NCBI GenBank assembly: GCA_905182995.1
Contig: CAJJDP010000041.1
Span: forward strand, 59,297-123,296
DNA length: 64,000 nt
Direction: 5' to 3'
Source: Paramecium octaurelia
Taxonomy: Eukaryota; Ciliophora; Oligohymenophorea; Peniculida; Parameciidae
The notes below the pieces were generated by a model. The model was not told where the DNA came from, ran no database searches, and saw only the letters and a list, made by a program, of their open reading frames with translations. Within the stretch, counting starts at the first letter, position 1. Every line of letters starts with the position of its first letter. Shown piece by piece: positions 9,982 through 23,507 of this stretch. The translations under genes were made by a program, and so were the position numbers.

Positions 9982-12900
9982 ATGATTATAATTAGAGCCT
10001 TCAGAAATACTTTTTGCAGAGCCTCTATTTCAACAACCACAACCACATCATTTCCTCAGGTTTACAGGCAGAAATCGCAACTCCTGGAAGTGTCAGAATC
10101 ATGCAAAATTATCAACCAAATGCCACACGAACTCATCGAACAGAGTTGCAATATCATCACCAACCATTTCTTCCCACTTCATGAAAACTACAAGCGAATC
10201 ATACCCAAAATCGAAGAAGTCCTCAAGAACCCTTCATTAACCAAAGGCACCATTTTTTAGGGTCAAGACTCCCAATAAATTGCTGAACAGATTTATGAAA
10301 TGGTCATCTTGATAGTAGATTTTGCAGACAAATTGAACATCGGCTTTTTGACTGGAGACATCCACCCACTCACATTCAATATCATCCAGAGAGAGATTGA
10401 AATCACGCAAGATGTCGATCTCTTGAATGAGAATCTCAAGAAGTCCCTATTCAATATTGGTAAACAATATAAATTGCCACTCAACGGTATCAAACACCCC
10501 GATAATGAGAACCCCAGGAATTTGTTTGAGAGACAATTAATCATCGAATAAGTGTCCAATGAATTGGCACTCGACAAATTCTAGTAGGTTTTCGATGACT
10601 TACAGAGGATGTCCAAGGCACAACATTTGTTTGCTGCTCAGAAATACATTGTGGAGTGGTTCCCTAAGTTGTGCGCTTTGGTCTAGTAGGAGTAGATCCA
10701 ATGTTTCAGTGACCCTAATAAAGAACAGCAAGGGTATCATTAATACATCACAGCAATTCAGAGTGAGAAGTTGGCAATCATAGCCTTGTCGGAGTTGATG
10801 AAGGAATTCATTGAAGCGGCTGTGTTGTTCCATGAAGAGAAGACCACCTTGAATTGTTATCAAATCAGAGTCACTCGTTTGGCCAATCGAATCGGGGAGC
10901 AAATAATGAAGCAGCATTTGTATGAGGAGGAATAGAAGAACCTAAGAAGGAAAAGCAAGGAAGACATTTAGAAGATGATAGAAGAAGGAACCATCCCTCA
11001 AGATTAGTCAGAGGAGGAAATCTAGAATCAGAAGGAACTCTTCTACAAGTAGGCAGTGGTCAAGGCTGGCAAGTTGTTGAAGACTCAAGAGGAGAAACTA
11101 AGGGAGAGAATTCGAAATAACAGAATATATTTGGCTAAGTATGGGTAGGCTATGCCAAAAGACATCGCATCTTAAATTGGTATGGTTTTGGTGCATTTCT
11201 TGGTTGATTCGATTAAGTTCAGAAATGAGAACAATTTCTGGGTGCCTGTGTTGGTCTAAGGATACAAAAAAGTGAAGTAGGATATTGAAGTTGCAATTTT
11301 CAATGTGAATCAGCTGTTCTTGCATCATCTATCAGCTGGAATGCATAAGGACAATTCATACTTTATGCATCTCGATAGAGCCTTGCCTATGATATATCCT
11401 CCAGCCAAATGGATGGACACTCAAATAGGTGGTTATTACTTGAAACCTACAAATTTGATTAGAATTTAAGATTAATCATTGTAGGAGGATGCAGCCAAGA
11501 GAGCCAATCTCTAAAATCTATATGATATCTTAGACAACATCAGCAAGGTGGCTTGGAGAGTAAACAACAAAGTCTTGAATATCGCTATGTAAGTGTGGGA
11601 GTAGGGTGGAGGGATAGCTGAAGTTCCAAAAAGACAGCATGATAAGACCTACGTTTTCGAACATCAAATCAAAGAGTGCAAGTCTTATGAAGAGAAATAT
11701 CAGTTGTTGAAAATGATACAATCACAGAGAGATCTTTACTCATTGCAATGTGATTTTACATTGAAATTGGGAGTGGCCTTGGCTTTCAATGGATGTTCTA
11801 AGATTTACTTCCCACATAATATGGATTTCAGAGGCAGATTGTATCCCATACCTCCTCATCTTAATCACATGGGTCCAGACATTGCTCGAGGGTTATTGGA
11901 ATTCTCGGAAGGCAAGAAACTTGGGAAGAGTGGATTGAGATGGTTGAAGATTCACTTGGCTAATAAGATGGGTAAGGACAAGTTATCGATGGAGGACAGA
12001 GAAACTTACGTGGATCAGAACATAGATTCAATTATTAAATGTGCTGAGGATCCCATAAAATATTAGGATTGGGCATAATTGGAAGATGCTTGGCAGAGTT
12101 TGGCTGCTATGTTTGATTATGTGGCAGCCATCAAGTCACCAAATCCAGAGGAGTATGTGTCTCATTTGCACGTTCATTAGGATGGTTCATGCAATGGTCT
12201 TCAACATTATGCTGCTTTGGGTAGAGATGTTGAAGGTGCTACCTAAGTGAATCTAGCAAATACTTCTAAACCTGGAGATGTTTACACACATGTGGCTGGT
12301 ATGGTGGAGAGGAGAGTGGAATTTGATGCCAAAGATTCCTTAAGCAAGGATCACATAATTGCATTAAAATTGCAGAATCAAATCAAAAGAAAAATAGTTA
12401 AATAGACAGTTATGACATCTGTGTATGGTGTCACTTTCATAGGAGCGAGAGAATAAATTCATAGATAATTGAAGGATAAAGGAATCATTGGGGAGGATGA
12501 CCACTTGCAATACTAAGCCTCCATTTATTTGGCTCGAATTACATTGGATGCAATCAAAGATCTTTTTGAAGGAGCTCACAAAATTAAGTAATGGCTTATT
12601 AAATGTGCTACCATCATATCAAATGAAAATTAGCCAGTGAGTTGGATAACTCCACTTGGTCTCCCTGTCATTTAACCTTATCGTTCCTTAAACAAATACG
12701 ACGAAGTAAAGACCCTGATAAGCAATGTTTCCATCGAAGCAGATGCTGCAAATGTAAATATTTGTTATTATATTTTTATAGTTGCCAATTAATAAGGTTA
12801 AATAGAGATCCGCCTTCCCACCAAACTTCATTCACTCTTTAGATTCAACACATCTTATGTATTCATCTATTGAGTGTCTCAAATAGTATTAGTTTATGAT

Positions 12901-13145
12901 AAATTATCGCTAGAGGGATTACATTTGCTGCAGTCCATGATAGTTATTGGACCCATGCTTGTCATGTCGACAAATTAAATGAATTGTTGAGAGAACAATT
13001 CGTAAGATTGCATTCTCAACCACTTTTGGAGGACTTGAGGGATTCATTCTAGAGAAGATTTCCTCATTTAGAATTTCCTCCAATTCCAGAGAGAGGACAG
13101 TTTGATTTAGAGAAGGTCAAATAAAGTGTGTATTTTTTTGCTTGA
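9982..13145 (+). CDS. POLRMT: mitochondrial RNA polymerase (single-subunit, T7/RPO41 type)
   Basis: DNA-directed RNA polymerase transcribing the mitochondrial genome, 1,035 residues. It starts with an Arg/Ser/Thr-rich presequence ([20 protein letters not shown]). The C-terminal half shows all core motifs: [35 protein letters not shown] (motif A with catalytic Asp), [20 protein letters not shown] (motif B Lys/Tyr), [12 protein letters not shown], and [14 protein letters not shown] (motif C with catalytic Asp). It ends in VYFFA, like the C-terminal foot of T7-type enzymes, which places the stop at 13143. Two 28-nt introns lie at the 3' end, before LPINKVKQRS and before [10 protein letters not shown]. 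The middle segment is Gln/Glu/Lys-rich, as expected for the variable N-terminal extension. The function is very likely; the symbol is by homology only. Confidence 0.95.
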
Positions 13146-13301
13146 TATTTTATATATATATATATTTATTTATGTGTGTGTGATTATGTTGGGTCTATTG
13201 ATTTGTGTAATGAAAATGAACATTAGTCATAGTCATATAGGTGTAGAATAAAGAAGAGAGAGAGAGAGATTATATATATATATATATTATTATTATTAAT
13301 T
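13146..13301. repeat. microsatellite-rich spacer: (TA)n, (TG)n, (GA)n, (TTA)n
   Basis: Short gap between the mitochondrial polymerase and the channel gene. It is packed with simple repeats: TA tract near 13151-13163, TG tract near 13171-13180, GA tract near 13255-13268, TA tract near 13271-13285 and TTA repeats up to 13297. No gene is seen. It must contain the polymerase 3' end and the channel's 5' flank. Confidence 0.8.
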
Positions 13302-16300
13302 TTATGATTGACAGAAGACATGAGAAAAAGAAGAGTGATAGTAGTAATACGTTAAGGATCAAAAAAAGAGAGAGTGAGGAAGTGGAACCAAATAATCTGT
13401 TTTAGAATTCTGATCGGTTTAATTCTAATCATTCATAATTCAAGCACTCACTTAATATCTCTGATAAAAGCAGTTTTCTTGGTCTCTAGAATCCTTTGTT
13501 ATCATAGGCTAGTATTTCTGACCGAGAAAATCGCAGCAAAAGATATTCTCAGGATGAATTTCAAAACAACCTGGAATTTGAATAACCGATACCTTTGATT
13601 CAATTACTTGAGCATGAGATCAGACTACGTTGTAGACCGGAACTACTCAAGTAAACAAAGTGTTGCGGCGATTAAAGTGAGTAGATTGTCGCCAATCCAA
13701 AACCAACTCCAGAAATTGACGTAGATCAGGATATTTTACGAAAATACAACAAGCATTACACTCGAAACTACAAAAGAGATCCTTATTACATCAAACTGGT
13801 GGAACTACATGGATACCAAAGAATCAAACACGAGCTTCAGGTAGTCCTTTTTATTTAATTGTAGAATTATAACGATCCGTATGCGTTGCTTAATGTGCGA
13901 AAGATCATTGTTTACATCTCTTTTGTCATCCCCATCATGGCCAAGACCATAATACATTCCATAGCATTTCAGTTATTGATGACAGTATTGATTCTCTTCA
14001 ATATCACCCTTTATGCAATTGTGAAAACATAACATAGATAGGATACTGATCAAATCGAATAAATCATTACTATCCTATTTTTCACCGAAATTGGATTGCG
14101 TATCATATCATAAGGCCTTTTCTTTTCAAAACACGCTTACTTTGTTAATTTCTCAAACATATTCGATTTTTCAATCGTGATGTTGTCAGCCATTAACTTG
14201 TATAGACCAGATATTGTGATTATAGATCTATCGCCACTTCGTATTATTACCTTGTTGTAATATTTGGGTGATATTTTCGATGGCTTAAGAGTGATGTTGA
14301 CAGCCTTAAGACAATCGATTCGATATATATTGGAGGCTTTGGCAATTGTGGGCTTGTTCTCATTGTTTTTTGCCTTGGCTGGAGTGTTCCTATTTTAGGG
14401 ATTGTTCAATTATAGATGTGTGCCTATAAACGAGGAAATGGGGGATGATTGGATTCAATGCAATGTAGATCATTGTCCTGAGGGAATGGAATGCAAATAC
14501 GTTGACGAGACAATCAAGTTGCCAACCTCTTTCAACAATATCATATACTCGTATGGTCAGATTCTGAGAACCATCACGATGGATGATTGGAGTTGGGTGA
14601 TGTTTTTCACAATTAGAATATTCAATCCTTGGATTTGGATTTATTATTTATTGATAATTTTTGTATGTGGGTTTTTTAGTTTTAATTTGGTTATAGCTGT
14701 ATTGAAAACTCATTATGCAGAAGCAACTGAATAGTTTTTTTAATAATAGGAACAGTAAGAAATCAATAAAAAATTATTAGAAGAGAAATCAAATCTAGAG
14801 AGAGATGTTACGGATGTTTTTGATGTTGCAATGCTTCGATAAATTGGATTTCACAAGACTTTCTAATAATATTATAAATTACTCAATCAACCCAAAAAAT
14901 TAACACAATATAAATTGGAGGATTTTCAAACCAAAAATTCTACTCAACCCAGATTGCTATCCGCCAAATAGAGACTGAACAATAACACAACTGTAAATTA
15001 TTATGATTGATTTCATAGAATAGCTGTTTTGATAAATTGTTTCAATATTTAAGAGAATTCACGTTAAAAAATATTTTATTAACCAAATTCAAAAGGCTCA
15101 GCAAGCAACAAAAATCAATTGTACTCAAGAATTATACTGAGGATGAAGATTAACTTAAAATTTTGGAAGATCTAAACAAATTTGAATTAGCCTAATTATC
15201 AAAATAAGTCAATCCAAAATAATATCAAAAATATACAAGTTTAGAAGATGTGTTACCATCCTTTGCGTATTAATATACTTTCTATATGAAAATAGAAACA
15301 TTAGAATTTCCAAGTAAAATATTGATGAGAAGGTTATCGATTATACCAAATATTAATGTTCCTTCGAATACTTAGTCCCACATAACTAATAAATATTCAG
15401 ATCCAACATAATTAGGAATGGTTTTAAATGTCCCATCAAAAAAAGTTACAGGGCAAAAAAGAAATAGATTTTTCAAGATGCAGAATCTCAACACTCCCGC
15501 GTTGCTCATACCATATACATCCGAAATGAGAGGAAGATTGTAAAGGGATTCAACAAGTAGATGCTGAAATCAAAGCATTCCATTCCATTCACAATCAGAA
15601 AGTCAAATGTTACTTATCTATTTGTTTAAGGGTATTATTTGAGTTATGATAAAATTGCATTTAAAATGAAGCAAAAGATTGAGAAAGAAAAAGTCAACAG
15701 CCTCACCTTTGATCTTGAATACAAGAAAATGAGAATGAGGGAAATTAAAAAAAAGAGGATCATTGATCAAAATTGGTCAGGAAACGAAGTCCTCGATACC
15801 TAGTACTCTACCTTTAACTTTTAAAATGTCCTTGTGACATTAAATAAAACTGATTTTATAGTTTGGATTAAAGGGGTATCCGGGATATTACAAATCCTTA
15901 GGAAATATGTAAATAAAATAGTTTCTAGTAAATTTACTGAGATTGCATTGGATCTTCTTATATTCATAAATTTCACATTTTTAGCATTGTATGGCATAGC
16001 TGATGCTTCCATCATCTCTCAAGTTGAAGATTTCACTACAATAGTGTTATCCATAGAGACATTTCTTCGATACTGCAGTATTTCATTTAAAGAACTATCC
16101 AATAATAATGAGAGTATTCTGTAGACCTTAATTGTTATCTTGAACTTTATTGAATTTACAATGAGCGATTACATGACGAAGTTAACTGAACAGAATTTGA
16201 GATTGATTAGAGGAACAAAATGTTTACTATTCTATAGATGTCTAAAATATAACAGTATGGCAGTGACAATTGGTCACATTGCATCCAAGACCTTTAAATC

Positions 16301-19300
16301 TTATATATATTTGACATTTTTGATGTTTATAGTGATATTTTTGTATGCGTTGGTTGGAATGGAAGTATATGCAGGAGAGTTTGATTAGAATGATGTCTTA
16401 GGGTAATTGCATTCATACAACAATGTCCTGAAATCGTTTATGACCGTCTTTAATATCATGACAAATGATGATTGGTATGGAGTGTTTGTTTTGGGTACTG
16501 GAATAGATGAGACATTTGGAATATTGTATTCATACTCTATGGTAATTATACTTAATTACTTAACATATGGATTAGTGTTGGCTATTCTATTGGATGGATT
16601 TAGCAAGTATTTAGATAGGTAAATATTCTCAGAAATAGAAGATACAGAACAATCTAAAATGTAGCCATCTAATATTGAGAAATAAGATACTTAAAATACA
16701 TAGTAATTAACTGATATCAACCAGACAGCTTAGATAGATTTGGTTAAGAATCGTAAAAAGAAGACTGCTTTAATTCAACATCTAATAAACTCAATCAGAT
16801 AAATCAATTAAAAAATATTGGATGCATCTCCTGAACTTTATGATGGAATCTAATGTGAACAATCTTTATTTTTTTTCAACAAATCCAATCATTTCAGAAT
16901 GATCTGTATGATAATTGCCAGGTCTAGATTATACAAATTAATTAACGATGCCTCTCTGACATCATCAATAATCATTCTAATCATTCAGACTTATAATGAC
17001 TATGAGGAAAACAAAGAAATGTATCCCCAGAGAGTTTTATTTTACCTCAACATCATCTTAGCAATAGAATACATCATCAATTTAATAGCCAAGGGATTAT
17101 TCCTGGATCCAGGATCACATTTCAATTCCATCTGGCAGATCGTGGATGTATTTTACATTATTTCATTCTTCTTTTAATACGAGAAGGATTACTATGTAAA
17201 ACCAATTTTTTAGATTCTACTTTACTTTGGATATTTTAGACCATTCAATCTTTTGAATAGAATTAAATTTTTGAATGTTTTAAGTTCAGCACTCTATCAA
17301 TCATTGGTGGATATTTTAAATGTATTGTTAACTCTCTTTTCAGTCTGGATCATATTTGGAGTGTATGGGATCATATTGTATGAAGGATAATTTGGATTTT
17401 GTGAAGATAAGATGCAATTCAGAGTCAATTATGAGGACTGTATTCAACAGAATAGGACATGGGTCAATTTCAAACACAACTTTGACAATATCACAATGGC
17501 TATTCCAACATTGTTTACAGTGTCCACTTTTGATGGTTGGGGTGAAATGCTCCAAATTGCTGAAAACAGTGACAGTCGAAATGTTGGACCTGTGCCATTT
17601 AATAGTTATATACATACCTATGTCTTTTTCATTACCTTTTGCTTTATTGGATCTATGTTTTTCTTGAGTCTGTTCACAGGTGTCTTATTTTCTAACTTGA
17701 AGGCAAATCAACGAAAAATTGAGTAGGGGGAATTCAATTAGAATCAGAAGGAATTTATTGAGATATCGGAAATCATCACGAAGGACATTCCTGTATTTTC
17801 TACACCTCCTGACAATGTCATTAGAAGATTAGCATCAATCATCATGAATAGTTCCATAATGCAAACTTTCTTTTTGCTCATCCTTTTGTTGGATGTGGTT
17901 AACAATATCATTTTCCATTTTGGTATGAATATGGAATATCTTGAAATTATTAATTACATCCATCATGCATTTTCAGTATTCTTCACAATTTGGAGTATGC
18001 TACAGTATTTGGCTTTGGGATTGTTTAGGTTCTTCGATAATTATTGGAGACAATTCCTTTTCATCCTGAATCTCTTTGCAATAATAGATCTCGCAATAGA
18101 TCTCAAATACAACTGGGTAGAAACCTATTATTATTCAAGTCCTTTGACTTAATACTATAGACTCTATAGATTGTGTTTTGCTATGAGGAGTCTAAGATTG
18201 ATCCTCATTTTTTAGGGTCTGATCAACATTTAGAGACTCATGAGAGTTATGGTGTATGCACTCCCATTTTTAGGCAAAATATTCTTCATTCTAATAGACA
18301 CAATGTTGGTGTTTGCCTTATTTGGCTGTTAACTATATGGATAGATCGATTCAGGGTAGGTTATGGATGATCAAATCAACTTTCATAACATTGCCTAAGC
18401 TATGCTTACTCTATTTAAATGTGCATCAGGTGATGATTGGAGAACCATAATGACTGACACGATGCATCATAATCCTAATTGTTCTACAGATTCAACCTAT
18501 TGTGGTTCTACTTATAGTTAAATTTACTTTTTTTTGTTTATGTTGTTGTCCAATTATGTCTTTTTAAATTTGTTTGTGTTGGGACTGATCGAATAATTTG
18601 AGTCATTTTTTTAGGTTTAAAATTCAATAATACAAACTTATGTAGAAAATGAAGATAGAATAAAAACGATTTGGTGCAAGTACATTATATTCATTTTATA
18701 TTTTTAAGATATTCTCCAGAAACTTAAGGCAAAGCTATGCATTATAAATTTCTTTGTAGATTCCTATTGGATCTCGGATCTCCTTTGGGGAGAGGAAAGG
18801 AAGAGAACCTTTGGGATGCTGCCAAACAAGCCTCTGCGTTCAAATTGAAGTGGTAAGCAATCTATTTCTATATTGTCTAGTGATCATCACGGGTACATTC
18901 AATATAATTAATTGATTTATGAATTGTTTAGGACATGCTTTTATAATGATGTCTTCAAGACTGGGAGCAAAAATGCAATAAAATAGATTAAATAATATAA
19001 CAAGGAGATGCAAATGAAATTAATGAATTATCGGAGGAATCTATTCATAAAGCGAGCCAATATTTGCTTAGTCGACCTCAGAACTAATTTTAATATTCTG
19101 CACGATTACTTGAATGTTCTCATTGCGTTTAAGGCATGGGAATCCCATTCCAGAAGTCTGATCAAGAAGGTCAATAGGAGAAGCAAAGAGTACACCGAAA
19201 ACACTGAATCAGACGAGCAAAACCAAGAGGAGTATTATCATGATTCTAATTTTATGCAAGGCTTCAACAGAGTGGACATTCTTTCTTAAATGAGATAAGC

Positions 19301-19492
19301 ATTTTCAGAGGGTCGGCTTAGATAAGTGACACCGATAGATTCCAACCAGTCATCACAGATGAAAACCAAAACAAACATCTCTTAACATTTCAAAGCTAGG
19401 ACTTGCTCCAAAATTCAGAACTACCACAATATGATCAGTAATTGCAGAATTATTCGAAGAATACTTTGTTTATCTATCATCCGCAAAAGTGA
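13302..19492 (+). CDS. four-domain voltage-gated cation (calcium) channel, CaV alpha-1 type
   Basis: Pore-forming subunit of about 2,000 residues with four repeats of six membrane segments. Pore loops can be read in each: TITMDDWSW (I, about 14573), TNDDWYGVF (II, 16461), TVSTFDGWGEM (III, 17518) and CASGDDWRTIM (IV, 18423). In calcium channels the third position of these motifs is Glu (EEEE, or EEDD in T-type); here all four are Asp. Repeat IV has a clear S4, RLYRLCFAMRSLRLILIF. The I-II linker is long and Gln/Asn-rich. The N-terminus (MIDRRHEKKKSDSS) is polar. In Paramecium such channels carry the ciliary calcium current for backward swimming (family knowledge). Introns of 19-32 nt are needed, for example at 13842 and 14997. 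The last about 60 residues depend on an uncertain junction near 19300-19340. Confidence 0.93.
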
Positions 19493-19638
19493 ACTAAGTT
19501 TTGATAAATATTTATTTTTTGTAATTAGTTATAATTTATCATTCGCCCAATCTTCATAGTCTTAGTTACCATTCTAAATAGTAGTATTATTTTATCAATT
19601 CATGTTTTACAAGCAATGTTATTAATTAGATAATCAAA

Positions 19639-20241
19639 ATGATTAGTTTGCTGAATTCATCAGTGCATGATGACTAATATCATTCAAATCACAAACTTAA
19701 ATAAAAATATTAGGTTCACAGACAATACAAAATTCCTGAATTTGACTGTACTAGCAGATTCAACATTTTAAGAGGTTCTCCTAATTCCAGCAGAAAATAC
19801 ATTACTATTGAACCGATTAAATAATCCTTGGATTGTGGCTCAGCATTTCAGGGATTTCAAATTAGAGTCCTCAAACCACAGGAAAGGTATGAAACTCAAA
19901 AAGAAGAAAAATACATTCCAATCACTAAAAGTGCATAACTTAAAAGAAGAAAGGAATAGAAAGAAGACAATATCAATCAAACTCAAGACGATTCACTACT
20001 ACCTAGATTTTATTCACCTATTCAAACTCCAAGGAAGCTTGCTTTTACAAAGATGAAGGAATCAATCTCCAAACCCTTCTTTAGTAAGTCTGAGAATGTC
20101 GACCATATAATTACTATTAGTTCAAGATCTCAAATATACGATCAATTAAAGAAGGGGATGAATTTGAAATGCTTGTATTTCTCCTAAAGATAAGAGACTA
20201 TTGATAAAATAATTGTTATCAACTTTGATAGTATTATATGA
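19639..20241 (+). CDS. unknown basic low-complexity protein
   Basis: Intronless frame of 200 residues from MISLLNSSVHDDQYHSNHKL. No family recognised. The sequence is polar and basic (SRKYITIEPIKQSLD, AQLKRRKEQKED) with a short Ser/Thr-rich end (VDHIITISSRSQIY). The stop at 20239 might instead lie inside a short intron, which would lengthen the tail. The chosen frame is preferred over the +1 frame because its composition is more even and it remains open from the ATG. It is on the same strand as the channel, 146 bp downstream. Confidence 0.55.
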
Positions 20242-20354
20242 AATGAATTTATAGATTTAATTTTGGGAAAAAGGAAGTCATTTTGGGAATAATCTAGTGA
20301 AATCAAATTATGTTCTAAGCTATTTGCCTAATAATGCGATAATTCCTTTTGTTC

Positions 20355-21270
20355 ATGTGTCCTCCAAAAAGATCTAAAATCAACACTGCAATTGTACATA
20401 TAACATAACTAACATCAAGATTGTCAAAACATTTTTATGTGATCTTCATTTTCGAATGCGGATTAAGAGGATCCGCCTGGTCATCATACCTAATTGATTG
20501 TGGTTTTGTTGTTGATGCCATCTATTGTATTCAGAAATCTAAATTGTATGGAGGAGGAATTAAAATGAAATAAATTATTTCGCATTTTGGCAAATCTCAA
20601 ATCAGAGAACTGATCTACTTTGGATCAATAGACACAGATATCTATTCTGACAATTTGCCCATTGAGTAGTTCTACTATTAAATTCCAATTGTGTAGTAAT
20701 AGGTTTCTGTTAAAATCTATTTGATGCAATTGTAAAAGTCCAAATCGATTGATTCTAAGTTGTTCTATGAAATCAGCATGCTTCATTGCAATCAGAAGGA
20801 TTGCTTTAATTACAAAAAATGGCTAAATGTTACGAAATTAGAGTTGCAACCAATTATTTCTTCGTTGATTTAAATGGAAATAGAGGATGAAATTTCAAAT
20901 TCTATATTTAAAAATCTGTATATTCATTTCATTTATTCATAGTAATTTAGATCACTCTTAAAGAAACATTTCGGATGAAGAAGAAGATAAAAACAGTTAA
21001 AACAGTTTATTACAATGGTTGTATCAAACCAAGAAATTGTTATTGGATTACTTTAAAAGCATTAATAGTGAAGAATAAAACTAAAATCCTATTACTTTGA
21101 TTGGAGATTTCTTAAGAAGAAATTCTTCTATTGAAATGAATTTCCTTACCCAAGATTATGTAAAATAAGCTAAGCGATTCAATTTGTATAATGAATTAAA
21201 AGCTTCGACTACAGCACAAGCAACTTTTCGGAAATAAAGTAAAATGGAATGCTTTGTTATTTAAGATTGA
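20355..21270 (+). CDS. unknown protein
   Basis: Protein of 297 residues, start MCPPKRSKINTAIVHITQLT. It begins with a compact, hydrophobic-aromatic part (HFYVIFIFECGLRGSAWSSY, LIDCGFVVDAIYCIQKSKLY) and continues through mixed segments (FYEISMLHCNQKDCFNYKKW) to an acidic helical region (SDEEEDKNSQN) and a polar end. One 22-nt intron ending in AAAG joins the parts; the length is then divisible by three. No known domain was identified. It is convergent with the next gene, 90 bp apart. Confidence 0.65.
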
Positions 21271-21360
21271 ATCTTATGTTTGCTCTATTTATATTAGATC
21301 TAAAATATTAATGACTTTTAATATCGATAGAATAAATAAATAAGGTAACAGAATAAATGA

Positions 21361-23301
21361 TCAAAATTTTTTCTAAGAAGTTTTAATAATAGAACGAAGT
21401 TCTTATTTTTATTAATTCTACTAATTTTGTTTAGCTAGTTGTTTCAACATTTGTTGTATCATTAATCCCTTTATATTTTTTGAAATTGATTCCTATTTTT
21501 CACTGTGAAGTCTTCTAAAATGCTGTGTTTGAGGTGAACTATGGCTATTGTTACTGTGAAAATTTAATTAAGGAGATTCTTTATCGTGTCTTTCTGTCAA
21601 ACATCCTATGTCTGGTATAGATAACTTATTGTATAAGGCTTTTCCATCTGATTTATTTTTTTTGTGCTGTTTTTTTTCACTATTTTCATTGAATTGTTGT
21701 TGAGAATTGCAATTATTTTTCAATTTATCGAAATAATTAAGATTTTGATTAGAACTCTACTTAATATGATTAATAGGTTTTGACTTTTTGGAATTCAATA
21801 CTTTTTTGAATAGAGTTTTAGCCAACTGACCAAATTATTATGATTATTAAGAGGAATTGATTGATTTTCCTTTCTTTTACTCTTGTTTAGAAGTTTGGAG
21901 ATTGGATTTCTTATAATTGATGGATGGACTATTTCTATTAGAGTAGGAGGTAAATAATGTATTGGTTCCTGATAATGGTCGATGGGTGATGGCACCTTGT
22001 TTTAGTTTATTGTGTTAATGATCATGATAAGTATCTTCGATTAGCAACTTGGCCAGAGAATTCAACTTGAGATTATTATTCGATTGGATAACTTATGGTT
22101 ATTGTGTTTTCAGATGACTAGAACTAATAGAAACTTTATGCAAGGAAGGAGTGGGTGTATTGTTTTGATTGACATCACGTATGATCTTATTGATTTTTAA
22201 TTGATTCTTAACAACAGTTGTTTTAGACTTGTTTTTAATTTACTCTTATGGCTTAGAATCTAATTTTGTGAGACTTTCAATTATGTCAGTAGATGCCTGT
22301 CTGTTCGATTTTTTTGATAAATTATTACATTGATCTTTGACGAAGTTTATCTTCTTCTCAGTTGAACCTATACTGTATTTGGTGTCATTCTTTTTGTGTA
22401 GACTATAACTAGGCAATCCCTTCTAGTGCATTTTGGCCTTTTGTTTTTGGATTAAATCCTGGATCCTTTATTCCTGAGATTGTTTGGGATTGGGGGATGT
22501 TTTCTATTTTTTGTTCATTTTGGTCCCAACATAAAGTAGGAAATTATCCAAGGTAATCTTTTCTTTCTTAGGGATGGGAGCAATTGAGAATGAGGAAAGG
22601 TCCGCAGAGTATTCGAGATGGTTAAGTATCTGATTAATCGTTTATGAGGCATCCTTTTTTTACGGCTTTTGGTTCTAAGCATATTATAGTTAACAATTTT
22701 ATACTTTTAACCAACTTATTTCTTTCAGAACTTATGTGTGCACAACTTCATTTTCACCTTCCTCTTGTTCTTGAGGCAGGGATTCTTATGAATTTGCTGG
22801 AGATGGCCTCTCACCTACTATACCTTTAGGTGGTTTTTAAGGATTTAGTTTATTCTCTTCTTCGATGATTTTAGCTATCCGAAAATAATCATACTTTCGT
22901 TTCTTATCATAATATTTATTTAAAACAGTGCACACTGGCTCCTAAAATATTCTAGCAATATCTGCATGGAACTATTTCAATCGAATACCATACTTTGTAA
23001 TACTCTGTAAGTAATGCAATTTTTTATGGATATTCCTCCATCTTATAAAACCGCTTGAAGTATTCATCCTATTGTTATGCATTAATTAAGGTACTTCTTC
23101 ATCCATAGTCAGCCAATCTTTGAAGTGTATAACATGTTTTGTTGATGCATCACTTAATATTTCATTAATTTCTCTTATGTAATAATAATTTTATGAATGC
23201 TGGTATTTCTTATACAAGTTAAGATTCATAACAGCCATTGGCTTTCTAACTATCAATGGTAAGGTTTTGGATTCCTCCAAGATTTTAAATTTCTAACTCA
23301 T
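21361..23301 (-). CDS. long basic, Lys/Asn/Ser/Gln-rich protein, unknown
   Basis: Protein of 630 residues with two introns (26 and 22 nt) near the 5' end; exon sum divisible by three. The N-terminal about 130 residues look folded (KILEESKTLPLIVRKPMAVM, EYFKRFYKMEEYPQKIALL, KYDYFRIAKIIEEENK). The remainder is low complexity with repeated Asn, Ser, Lys and many TAA/TAG glutamines, for example TKLDSKPQEQIKNKSKTTVV, ending KQLAKQNQQNQQKQ. No family recognised. The folded N-terminal part with conserved-looking aromatic residues suggests a small interaction domain and the tail a disordered scaffold. It is the first of three neighbouring minus-strand genes of similar style. Confidence 0.7.
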
Positions 23302-23507
23302 ATTGTTAATTAATTTTAATTATATAAATTCTATACGCAGATGCATTTACAAATACTTTTAACTTATTGAAACACTCAAATTAACTATTAATCATACTAA
23401 TTAACTCCTTAAAATTGGTATTAAAAAGCAAATAAATTTATATCTATTGGATTTCATCAATAGTTAAATAAACATTGATTTATATAAAAGTAAATAAAGT
23501 ATATCAC

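Noticed and set aside
13271..13285. TATATA tract as TATA-box promoter
   Set aside because: It is part of a microsatellite cluster, and TA tracts are everywhere in this AT-rich DNA.
13374..13598. Hydrophobic open frame before the channel that could look like a membrane segment
   Set aside because: The alternative frame from ATG 13302 is continuous with the channel, is hydrophilic as expected for an N-terminus, and joins the first repeat through a 24-nt intron.
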